From: Cylicocyclus nassatus
Taxonomy: Eukaryota; Nematoda; Chromadorea; Rhabditida; Strongylidae
NCBI GenBank assembly: GCA_958299035.1
Contig: CATQJL010000305.1
Coordinates: forward strand, 30,331,733 to 30,395,732
Direction: 5' to 3'
DNA: 64,000 bases
Below, in pieces: positions 25,771-36,528 of the stretch. Made by a program: the position numbers and the translations under genes. The notes under the pieces were generated by a model. It saw only the letters and a list, made by a program, of their open reading frames with translations, made no database searches and was not told the DNA's origin. Positions within the stretch are counted from its first letter, which is position 1. Every line of letters starts with the position of its first letter.

Positions 25771-25995
25771 TCAGAATGATATATAATGTTGTAGGGTTTC
25801 GTTGAGACCCCGACGAGATCTACGACCAGAGCCAAATGCCCCGTCGGCTCTGGTCTGTCTCCGCTGCTCGTCTGCGTCTCCGCGCGCTGCGCGCTACCTC
25901 GCTACCCCAAACGCGGGGCGCGGGGCATTTGGCTCTGGTACCCTTTCCTCTGCTGTTTCGAACCCAAGTTTGACAAGCTATATATCATTTTGAAG
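25771..25995. repeat. Nested inverted repeat (25826-25938 core)
   Basis: The core arms CCAGAGCCAAATGCCCC and GGGGCATTTGGCTCTGG (25826 and 25938 ends) are perfect, around a GC-rich centre. An outer pair, tcagaatgatatata / tatatatcattttga, flanks it. It looks like a small MITE or a foldback within one; an ORF through the core is incidental. Confidence 0.65.
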
Positions 25996-27083
25996 TTCTT
26001 GATCTCTATTTTCACGCTGACACGTCCCAAAACCACATTTTTTGATTTGGTCGAGAAATCCAGCAAAAAGCTTGTTTTCAAAAATCTCTTGTTTTTCTTC
26101 TGGTTCAACTCTTTTCGTGCGCTTTTTCGTGCAATCTATAGATCTTGCTTCTGTTCATAATGCAGACAATCACCCAGCCTTTACCTCTTCGATTATTGTG
26201 GAATACTTTGCGAAAAATCGTAAAAAGTGCGTTTTTCTTTACCTTGCTCTATTTCAGTGCTTTCGCATCGATTTTCTTCCAGCTTGGGCGATTGTTGCTC
26301 CGAACAATAAGCGCAACAATCTAGACAACGTCCCAGGAAACAGGAACGTCAATGCGGGGGTAAAAATTCGAAGGACGCATCAAAAATCCAAACCCCGTGT
26401 TGCGAATTGCTGGTCCTGAAGCGAAAACTTGCGCTTTGAAAAGCCGCCAAATGAAAGATTTCAAGCCTCATTGCAGCGTTTTTATCCGGTTTTCAGCAGT
26501 TTCTTTTGCTTTTTATATGTGTTTTATGTCATTTTCTCTTCTCTGATAATCTTTAAACAACCTTCACTATTTATGACGTCAGATGTTCAAACAACCTTCA
26601 CTTCTGACGCCCTGTCTCTAGACTATCGAAGGTATGACGCAGACGCAATTTCATGCACAATGCGTACATGAATTCATGAAAGGTGGAAATCGGCACAAAT
26701 CATCCCAGTAACTCCTGTCAATAAATGATCTTCGAAGAATCTCGCGAATAAAGACAGTGGCAGGTGAACTTTGGAAAACAAGTCTAAAGCCTGTCTACCG
26801 TAACAAAGAACACGCCACTGTGAGAGGCAAATACAGCAACATATTAGATAACCCACGCAAGGCAAGGCATTTATTCGACAATTCAGATCCTTTTAATTTT
26901 CTTCTCCTCGCGAGTGTATTATTAGTATGCAACCGCGCAGCCTGGTGGCAGAAACACTGAAGTCACGAAAACGACCGGAAACCTCTCTTTGCACTACTTA
27001 CTAACTGTTTGCAAAAGAGCAGTCCTTCCGCTCTGAGAGGTCTCACAATAAAATTGCAGTAGGGAGGGTGTAACTGAATATGT
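25996..27083. other. Intergenic sequence, no supported gene
   Basis: Open frames at 26042-26419 and 26429-26671 show no recognisable domain. No transposon ends were found. Confidence 0.35.
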
Positions 27084-27084
27084 A

Positions 27085-27891
27085 TTAGGTTGGAAACTAA
27101 GTTTTGCAACTGGTCTCATAACTTTCCTCTCACTCAACATGGCGCACTCAAATTTTGCAACTGCGTTGGTCATTACGTAAGCTACAAGCAGTTGCTGTCC
27201 TACCAAATTCTGACGTCGCAGTGAGGGTTACGGTAGGTGCATGGTATGAAGGGGAAAAATTCAGAGTTTGACGGATTTGGCTGAAACTTGGCATAGGGGT
27301 GTTATCCGACATGCTGACCACGAAAACCATAGTGAAATTGCGTGATAAAAGTTTTTTGTAGGATTACTGTAGGTGTACGATATGGGGTCTCAGCCTAAAC
27401 AAGGAAAAAGGCGTTGATCCAAAAAATAAATATGATATTCGCGTTTGGCGGGTCAAATAATCATACTGTGTAAAGTCCCGGCGGAATTTGAGCTTCGGAC
27501 TCTTCATTGACGATCGTCCTCAGCAGCTCTTGCGTACATCGACTCGTTCGAATTTATGAGGACGCCAAATCTCGACATGAGCCTAAATTTTGTTTCTTTC
27601 TTACTAGACCAAAGGAGTCAACCTCCAGCAATAATTTGTAGACGAATTCGGATTACTGCATGGTCTAGGCTGCCAAAGGATTTATTTTAGCTTGAAACCC
27701 AAAAATTTCTCAAATTTCATTTGTTTTCGAAAAACTCCTGAAACTTTTCTATTTCGTGTTCGAAATTTAGACAATTTGCGTTCACTTGTAGCTCACATTG
27801 CCTTCTACATAATGCCAAAGTTTGAGTGCGCCACATCCAAAGAGAGTGAAGTTGTGAAAACAGTTGCAAAACTTAGTTTCCAGCCTGATAA
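27085..27891. mobile_element. Non-autonomous mariner-type element (~0.8 kb)
   Basis: The left end TTAGGTTGGAAACTAAGTTT is mirrored at about 27870-27891 with a 2-base difference, and TA lies on both sides. Arms of roughly 100 bp share ttttgcaact and gcgcactcaaa words. No transposase was found. Confidence 0.75.
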
Positions 27892-28129
27892 TACCACGAA
27901 TTTTCCTGCATTTTTAGCCCCTTTTTGTAAGACTTATCCGAATAAGTCGTATCTGTTCAGCATTTCTGCAAACAGTTCTATCGGATATGCTTGCAGCATC
28001 ACTCCATCTTCAGCAACATGCTACACTTTTTGCACACTTTAATACTATTTTGTCTAAATCAAAGCCCTCATTTTCAGTACTATTTGATGAAGTTTCGTAG
28101 TACCAATCTGTATCTGCAAGCTCTATCTG

Positions 28130-29320
28130 ATTACCGAATTTGCGGAATTGCCGCGAGACCCCGGGCCACTTTGTTGTTCGCGCGACATTCCGTTGTTGCC
28201 GCGATTTCGCTCGATCACGTAAAATGCGCAGCTCCACAACTTCTTTCAGAATGCCCAATTGTCCAATAGGAAGGGAGCATTATGCTCATCTCATCAAGTG
28301 AAACCTATTACAATATTCTTCTCTCAGCAGACTCAATTTTTGTGCGCACGCATGTGGTCTACGCTGTATCGGTTGCTTCGTGACTTCAGTGCTTCTGCCA
28401 CCAAGCTGCAGCGGTTGCATGCTATTAATACACCCGCGAGGAGAAGAAAATTGAAGGGATTGTCGAATATTTTGCCTGCGTGACTTATTTAACAGGCTGG
28501 TCACGATTATTGCAGTTGCTTCTCGCAGTGGCGTGTTTTTCATAGAGTTACGGTAAGGAGACTGTAGACTTTGCGCAATTTTCCAAACTCCACTGGTCAT
28601 TCTCTTCTTATTCGAAAGATTCTTTGAAGAATATTGAAAGCAATTACTGGGAGGAGAACTGTCCATTCCCACCATTCGTGAATTCACGTACGCATTGTGC
28701 ATCAAACTGAGTCCTTGCGAACATGCATGCTCGCAATTGTTGCTCAAAAATCAAAGCCCCTCAATTGGCGCAAACTTTCATATAAGCAACAAGACATGCT
28801 GATTACAAAGATTATTCGTTTTGCTAATCATAATGTCACTAGAAAGTATGTTTGTTTGACGGTAAGTGATTCATGTAGATTTAAATCACTTATCCTATTT
28901 TTCATGACGAAGATCGATATTGTTCTCCGTAACAAACACTCTGTAAAAACTCTTCTTCGAACGTTCTTCATCCTAAACCGTTGCCCACATATGCCCTGAT
29001 TCACACATTCAAGAAAAACCACCACAGGATTCTTACCATGCATTTGTTGTGACCGAACAATTACGCACTTCGATATGTTAAAAGGTTCGCCTCGGCAAGC
29101 TGAATCCGAATCTGCTGTTGGATTTGAAATCCACTACCAACGATGGTACTTATGCCGAAAAGATGCAAAATTGGAGGATTTGCTTCGCCGAGATTTTTAT
29201 TCAACTGTCATGCCTCAAATCTATCCTGTGAAAACTGCATCAAGAGTCAGAAAGAAGCCTACATTAGTAAAACAGGAACTGGAAAATGTATGCAAGGTCA
29301 AAGTGATGCTTACCTAAGCA
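28130..29320 (+). pseudogene. Unrecognised degenerate multi-exon gene remnant
   Basis: Several open blocks on the plus strand are broken by stops or bounded by donor-like sites: about 28490-28556 ending gttacgGTAAGGAG, 28557-28650 reading TPLVILFLFERFFEEY, 28730-28862 ending gacgGTAAGTG, and an open frame at 29075-29317. The hydrophobic FERFFEEY block and the basic downstream block weakly recall nematode 7TM chemoreceptors, but that is only an impression. The 28660-28890 part has an inverted paralogue at 25111-25345. In-frame stops argue against a working gene. Confidence 0.25.
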
Positions 29321-29390
29321 GTTCCTGACACGGTAGTGGCAAATCACTATACTAATAACTGAGCTCTTACTTCTTTATATACTTACTGAG

Positions 29391-29680
29391 CACTGGCGTA
29401 CCGAGCCCCCAAAGTTACTGAGATGTTCTATGAAAACGTGCAAGGACTTGTCTTACTTGTAAATAATTGAAAGATTTTTGAAAATTTTTAAAAATTCAAA
29501 TTAGCCTTTAAAAAAAATTTTCGGGAGCGGTCCCCTTTTTTCAAAATTTTAGGGTCAGAGGTCCAAAAAAACTTTGGGAAGCATCTCAAAGAATTTTTTG
29601 GAGTGCGTGGCTAACGCCGCGTAAAAATTTTTGTTTCCCCCCTCCCCCCCCCCCCGAAAGGAAATCCTGAGTACGCCACA
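29391..29680. mobile_element. Older copy of the hAT MITE at 31074
   Basis: It begins CACTGGCGTACCGAG and ends ggaaatcctgagtacgcca, matching the 31074-31433 element in ends and in the interior (gtgcgtggctaacgcc). Flanking tactgagc / tagtgagg look like an eroded 8-bp target-site duplication. Confidence 0.65.
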
Positions 29681-31073
29681 TCTAGTGAGGTAGCCTCACC
29701 CTGGACCTCAAAAGCCGCAAAGGCTCTTATACGGCGCTAACTCATTAATGACATCTATGCATTCATCATTTCAATTTGAATTCGGATTTTTGGCTGCAAA
29801 CCAAAACACCTCCAAAGTCTTGCGCTTCAGGATTTCGAAAAGATCAAGGCTTATGCCCGCGCCTTGTGTAAGTTGCTTCTTTTACTTGTAACCTAGTGAT
29901 ATGTTCCAAAACTTCCCAAGAATTCAAATCAGTTTGGTAAAAAAATACTGCTGGGAGAGAAGAGGAGGAGGGGGGAGAGGAGTGGAATCCGCCTCTATTT
30001 TTTGATTGAGTTTCTAGGTTCGCGAAGGATTCGAAAGCCATCCCCAAATTTTTTGGAGACAAATTTGAGATGGCTTTCGAGTTGCGACCATCCTCCCCCC
30101 CCCTCGTAAAAATTTTTCAGACCTCCACTGATATGCACTGTTTTCGAATTTTGTAATATGTCAGATTTCTGGCGATCTAACTTACTGTCAGAATGATCTG
30201 GTAAAGCTTCAGTGGTCTTGTTTTCCATTCTTAGCTTTGAATAGCGTCGAAAGAAACCAACACATCATTAAGAAAAACAAAAATTTTCCTCTTACAATTT
30301 GCAACAAGGAATCAGTGCGTTAAAAACGTAAGCTTATGAATCAGGATAAAACAAATGAATTTTTGGGACGACGTAATACGAAGTATTTTTTGCTTAGCAA
30401 TTATCAATTAGTATTTAAAGCACTGAACGCTAGCTCCAAATCTGTTTTGCGCCTCTGGACCTTGTGTTATGGCTGTTTTTGAAGCAAAACGTGAATTCAA
30501 GGTTCAGGTAAAATGAAATGCTGCGAACCTTTTAGCGTTCGAAAGAGCGGTGTTGAAGATGTGTATATTGTTTAGAACAAATCCAACTCTGACATTCAAA
30601 AGTGAGCAATTGTGAACGATCTTGTTTCTTCATTTGCGCCTTCCTTTCGGTAACCTCAAAATGCGCTCATAAGCCGGCGTCCAGAGAGCGCTCGGCAGAT
30701 AAAAAAAGGTAGATCTGAATTGAACATCTGTGCTCTTCAGTTTGGTATTATTATCATGTGGAAAAACCGCTTCACTGAAAAGAAATTTTTTGAATTCAAA
30801 AATAAAAGTTAAGAAAACCATTGTCAAGAAACGTGAGCTCCTGAACTTACAGCGCAATGTTCAACAAAGCGATTTCGTGTACAATTTGGAAAGAACGGGA
30901 AGAACTCTTCCCCAAAGAGGTCCGAAATCCACACGAACCTGGGAACATGTATGCTGCAAGCCAGCCCAGTTGGCGAGAAGCCCTCAACTGTGTTTGTTTG
31001 GTACATAAAAGGGATCACTTCATATAAGTTTCCGACGCTTTTTACACAATATTAGTCACAACATACTGTAAAC

Positions 31074-31433
31074 CAGTGGCGTACCGAGGGGGGGCGGGGG
31101 GGGCCCCCCCCCCCGAGAACGGGTCGCGAAATTTTTGAAAGTTACCTACATGGGTTATAAAATTGTGCAAGTGACTTGTTTGCACTTGTAAATAATTAAA
31201 ATAATTTTTGAAATTATTTAAAAATTCATTTTAGCTTTATAAAAAAATTTTTTTTGGGGGCGTGGCTGACGCCACGCCCCCTTTTTCCAGATTCTAGGGG
31301 TCGGGGACTCCCAAAATTTTTTAGAAACACCCCAAAAATTTTTTCGGAGTGCGTGGCTAACGCCACGCACCTTCATTAAAAAAAATTTTTTTGTCGCGCC
31401 TCCCCCCGAGCCGAAATCCTGGGTACGCCACTG
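31074..31433. mobile_element. hAT MITE with 8-bp TSD, unit 1
   Basis: The termini CAGTGGCGTACC and GGTACGCCACTG are inverted. The element is flanked by identical CTGTAAAC at 31066-31073 and 31434-31441. The interior has a G/C homopolymer palindrome and two cgtggc-tgacgcc/gctaacgcc inverted words. It is 360 bp and non-coding. The same insertion with the same duplication is present in unit 2, so it predates the tandem duplication. Confidence 0.92.
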
Positions 31434-32469
31434 CTGTAAACATGTTGTTCACTTTATGTATATGATGATGTAGTATGATCGATTGTGGGCGTTAAGCAAA
31501 CTAGTTACATTTTTGGCATGCTTATGTATTTCGTATTGCTTATGTGCACTACTGAGACTTATACAGTATACAGCGTTAGACCCAGTAGACACTGAAACTT
31601 GTTATCACGAAATCCGTTTGGGTATCTTTGGCTTTCATGGCTAGCAATCAGTCGATAGATACGTAGAACTCAGACGTCTGCTGAGTATGGTTTGATTTGA
31701 CTGCTTTCACACTGCTTCGACTGCTACTGTTGTGAAGTGTTCAGGGGGGGGGGTGAGTAATGAAAGCTTTGTTATCACCATCTTTGTAGCACACAATCCA
31801 GAAAATCGCTATAATTCTCCCTGGCAAAGCAAATGGAATATGTGTTTTTTCTGATGTTTCACTCAACGGATGTTGTTTTAGAAATCACCATACAATACCC
31901 CTCATATTTTTTGAAAAAAAATGACGCAAAGTCGCCCGATTCATGTGACATCACCATATTTCGCTCAGAGTGGACGAAAAAATTCGTCAGCATTCAGATC
32001 AAAAAATATGATCTTGATACCTATATTCCTATAATCTAATGAACGAGCAGCGCTGCCCAAAGTGAACTATGCACAATCTCTGTACATATCTCTCCAAAAG
32101 TGCAAAAAAGCAACAGAATGATAAACAGAAGCAAAGATGGCTTTGATGCTGGTTCAGGATAACTTCAAGAATGTACTATTTGCACAAAAGTCAGGTGCGT
32201 GCACGAATGGTGATTAATTAAATATTCTTTTTTCGCATATCTGTTCAGAGTCCGAACAAATTGCAATCATGAACAAGATGTTCAATAACAAACAATTTCG
32301 TAAAGAATCAAATAATATTGTGAGTTTATCTTCAACAAAATATTGCTGAGGTCAAATTTGGGTAGAACGGACGCTGGAGTCCATAACTAAGATCAAAATA
32401 ATTTTCACTAGATCCAATGACGGTATTCGAAAAGAGTGTGATATAATGATGCTAAAACCATCAATTGGT

Positions 32470-32985
32470 CAACACGTTTCTTACCGGTGCTACACATGGT
32501 GCAGCAAGCTGCTTTGAAAACTCTTTTCGACTTTTACAGAAAGTTTTCTATTAATCCAAAGTTATCAAGCCAAAGGCCTAAACTACCACTTTTCAAGGAC
32601 TCTGTAGAGCTGTGCCGCAGATAGTGTTTAGAAGATACGAAGACAGATCGAACTGGTTGCAGCGAAGTGTGGCAACGCGAACAACGCGTGCGACGTCGCA
32701 ACTTTTCCTTGCTTCAATTCCAAAGAGAAAAAATAGTTTCATGTGTATCGTGTGCAACATAGATACTTTTGGACTATTAGAGATTGAGTTCTTGTTACTA
32801 TCTACAAGGAAAGCACAAAAGTCCCTCTCAATCGACAAGATCCAAACACTCTGAATTCACTCAGATTTTTGGGCACGGGGCTTATCTGACTGCTGATTAC
32901 AGATCTAGCATACAGTTTACGAAATAAGGTCCCTCTGTTAACAACAGCTGCAAGTACACTCTTTTTTCGCCGTGAGCGATTTCGT
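32470..32985. repeat. Dispersed ~500-bp repeat, copy 2
   Basis: Diverged relative of 8035-8516, with the same ordered landmarks from accggtgctacacatggtgc to ttttttcgccg. Open frames on both strands differ between copies. Confidence 0.6.
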
Positions 32986-33247
32986 GGACCAAAACGAGTT
33001 AATCTACTTCCACTAGGAGGGTAGTTTCCATTGAGTCGTCGAAACTGAAAGATCGCGACGAAGCTGTCGCATTCAGGATGCAAGGAGATTGAATTTCTTC
33101 GTGTTAATATGAGTTTTTATTGATAATCATTTCTAGTCGTACCTATATTTATTGTGATTGGAGAAACATGAACCAACGAAATGAGACAATTTTGTTGCGA
33201 TCGCTTCGTCGGAGCGATCGCATGAAAACCTTTTCAAGGAAAGTGAG

Positions 33248-33415
33248 TTGTGAACATTTGATGGCTGTTCGAATCCTTGTAACATTCTCTTTCCAAATAT
33301 TCTTATTCGATCTTGTAAAAAACATTTCGAATTGTGAACATTTGATGGCTGTTCAAATCCTTGTAACATTCTCCTTCCAAATATTCTTATTCGATCTTGT
33401 AAAAAATGTTTCGAA
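33248..33415. repeat. 84-bp repeat, two units (one in unit 2)
   Basis: Two head-to-tail 84-bp units begin ttgtgaacatttgatggctg at 33248 and 33332. The second tandem unit has one (50629-50712). As 84 is divisible by three, the open frame running through it stays open in both, but I do not believe that frame is coding. Confidence 0.9.
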
Positions 33416-36400
33416 CCAATTATGAGGTCCCGAGGGCTTCGTCAAAATTGATACTTCGCAAGTGTTTTTCACCCGAGTCAGGGCTCAATTGTAGATTAAA
33501 GGATGGACTGCTTTGCACAAGGTTTTTGCTATACAGTGAAGCTTGAAAACTGTTTCTTAAGGACCAATTCATTGATTAATAATAAAATTGTCGGCTACCA
33601 TAAGCCAAGACTTTGGCGCTCCCAAGCCAAGAGACTGAAATTGTCGTTAAAACAGTCATTCTCTGCTGAAAAGATGGTTGGTTCAAGATTAGATATATAC
33701 AAGGTGCGTCTTTTGTTCAATGTGGAAACACCGCTTTTTTGAAACGAGTACCCTAGCATGTGGAGCTTTCAAAATAGACTTGTACCACCCAAAAAACTAT
33801 AAGAGTTTAGCAAGCAACACTTGCCTGAGGGAACAACGATGAACATCACTCTAAAAAAGGAGAAATTGCATTACATGTGTAGTGAAACGAGTGTTGGATA
33901 ACACTTGGAATGTCATGATGCCTTCAACATGTTTCATTTGCTTTGCTAAATGATCCTTATATTTTGCTCTGTAAAAAAAGCCACCAGTTCGGAAATGTCT
34001 ATCGTGTTACAGGCTTGAGCTTATCTACATTTTAAAGAGAGTCAAATTACAAGATTTCAGAAGTCTTTTTACGCATTTTACAATATTCTGTAAGGAACGT
34101 GATTTCACACCACTAAACCTTAGCTTATCTCATTACCACGTGTCCCGATCTAAACACATCGCCATCCTTTGTTGTAAGAATGAAGCTGAAACAAGTTTAT
34201 CGCAGAGCTATTACATGTTTCTGCAATGAGTACTTCTAAGGAAGGATAGTATAATCCCTTGAAATAGGTGAAAAGCAAGCTGGTAGGACCTTATATTTGT
34301 ATTATACTAACGAAAGCTCTTAGCGAAGGTAGCCCAAGCTCCAAGCGCATATTATGATTGTAGTCAAAAAGTTTTATTTGAATCTCCAGCTTTTCTTTCC
34401 GAGCAGACTAATCAGCATTCTTGATTACGGCAGAAACGCAGTCTGAGCTAAAGATTGAAGGTGACTTTCACATACATCTGAACCAGAGAGTTATCGCTTA
34501 ACCAGGCTCAGAGAACTTTTCTAATCCTGCACCCAGGTACCGAGTTTCCGGACTTTGCCTTTGATATTCGCAAGACTAAGATTTTTCCAGAATAAAAAGA
34601 TAAAATGTAAAAGTTTGTCAAGCTACAAATGATCTATTTAATAAGTTAGTGCGAAAATGCTCTCGCACCATTTTTTGAAAAATTCAACGCTTTCTTCCCT
34701 CAACGGATTTGTAAGCTTAATCCTACACTAGAAAAAAATCCCCTTGCGAAAGTACCTCCAATAAGGGTACGCTTTTGAGATACAAGCAGGAGATTAAAAT
34801 CACATTTGCTAAGGGCATTTTACGTTGGGCTGCCAAAAATTTGAAACTTGCAGTGAGTTTCGGAACAAGCGGATAACAATAAGATCCTTAATAATGACTC
34901 ACAATATTCACAAACTTTCAACGTCTGAAAGTTTGGCCTTTACTGATTGGGATTACTATCCATTTGATTAATGATAAAGGCTAACGACACACTCTCAACT
35001 GTGCTGTACTAATCAGGCACTTCAAAGAGTCATAATTTCTCAGTGAGCAGTACAAAACAGCAAATTTGATTTTTTTCGGCATTTTTCCAAAAGTCACCCC
35101 TTTGAAATGCTTAGCGCTCCGCACATTTGGAAAGGACGTATCTCAAGATTTATTTTACTCTCTGCTCACATCAGAATCTTGTAGCTTTCGTTTTCTTGAG
35201 ACCTAACTCAAGATGACCAATGCTGAAGCGATCTTATTCGCCTGCTTTAATCTTAAAAGTTAACCCTCACCGAAGAGCAGCGAAGGTATTGCTACAAAAA
35301 AATGATTTCTCCCTTGCAGAAATTAAGCTTTTGCAAATCGTAAAGAAGTAGTTATGATTTTACAAAAACGCGACAGAACTTGCCACCCCTATTACTTTGC
35401 CTTCACTGGTATAAGAACATTTAGGTAGAGCTTGAGAAGTCAGCAGAACTCTCACGACCTTTGTTTGTGAATTTTGAATGGCTGAATGGCTCTCTCGGGC
35501 GATTGTAACTCACATATTCAAGTCAGCGGTTGTATACTCCTCAAAAACAGAAGAAAATCAAGAACCCGTTGAGTCGAGCGAACTTGATTGACTTTCACCA
35601 CCGAAGATACCCAAGTTTAGTTCGCCTCTTTTACCTTCTTCTATTTCAAAAGCTTACCAGCAGTTTCTATACCTCCTTTACGTGCTTCTATTTCAAAAGC
35701 TTACCCTCGCCGAAGAGCAGCAAACCACTACAAAAATATGATTCCCTTCCGTCAAAATCAAGTTGTGCAAAAAGTCACGATTTACAAAAACGGTGCGACA
35801 CACTTTTGAACCAATTCATAATTTTGTCCCGGAACTCACAGAAAGCACAGTGTTTTGTGGCAGTTGTGGCTCACAAATTCAAACCTGCAGTAGTGTACTT
35901 CTCACAAACAGAAAAAAGACTGTGTGAGTCGGTCACGGTAGAGCGAACATTGGTTAACCTACCTCAACAAATACTCAAACTCATTCTCCTCTTCCACCCT
36001 CAAACCGTCCCTCTTCTTTCGGATTTGCTTTGAAACTCTTACACTGGTGCCTGCATCAGAAAGCCTCAGCTCTCACACACACCATTCTGAAACTAATCCT
36101 ACAAAATGACTAATTATAAGACCAGCATAAGAGACAATGAAGAGTAGGGTCTTACTTATTTCCAACCAGTAAGCTTTTATTTTTTTCACAAATTACGATT
36201 ATTGCATCCTCGCTTTTCTTTTCTTTAGATAACTTCTGTCAAGTGGTCAGCAACGAACAAGTAAAATGCTCTTCCTCGGAATAAAAGAATTGCCTTAGAT
36301 TTTTTGAAAAAGTTTGCTGCAATATTTTTCGTGCACAGCATGAAACAATGGTAGCAACTGAATATATTGTGCAGCTAACTTTTTTCTTCTAAAAATTCTG

Positions 36401-36450
36401 GAAGATATCACATGCTTGCATCAAGTCAAACAGATTTCTAAACATTTGAT
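33416..36450. other. 5' flank of the ASP gene, no supported gene
   Basis: A diverged internal tandem duplication links 35262-35560 and 35696-35925: both carry ttaccctc(a/g)ccgaagagcag near the start and a cacaaattcaa / cacatattcaa word before ctcacaaacagaa / ctcaaaaacagaa. A 167-codon frame at 35530-36033 overlaps it but has no domain, signal peptide or splice context that I recognise. Otherwise AT-rich and featureless. Confidence 0.45.
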
Positions 36451-36461
36451 ATTACGTCAAA

Positions 36462-36493
36462 GATGGTGTCACGCCCACGGCGGCTGCATAAAA
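36462..36493 (+). promoter_or_regulatory. Putative ASP core promoter (unit 1)
   Basis: A TATA-like CATAAAA at 36487-36493 stands 36 bp before the ATG. TTACGTCA at 36462-36469 matches the bZIP/CRE-type consensus. Between them, unit 1 has cccacggcgg where unit 2 has cccacagcgg. A trans-splice acceptor is possible at ttcgaatag (about 36504-36512), but the leader distance is short and I cannot confirm it. Confidence 0.5.
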
Positions 36494-36528
36494 GCGGGCG
36501 AATTTCGAATAGTTCGAAAATCTACAAA

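Noticed and set aside
28286..28747. 153-codon minus-strand ORF
   Set aside because: No recognisable motif. The plus strand shows donor-like sites and a frame conserved with an inverted paralogue, so this is probably a shadow.
33265..33285. gttcgaatcc word resembling a tRNA B box
   Set aside because: No A box at the right distance, no acceptor stem, and it is part of the 84-bp repeat.
35530..36033. Longest single ORF of unit 1 (167 codons)
   Set aside because: No domain, signal peptide or splice sites, and it overlaps a diverged internal tandem repeat. Its identity in unit 2 reflects recent duplication, not selection.
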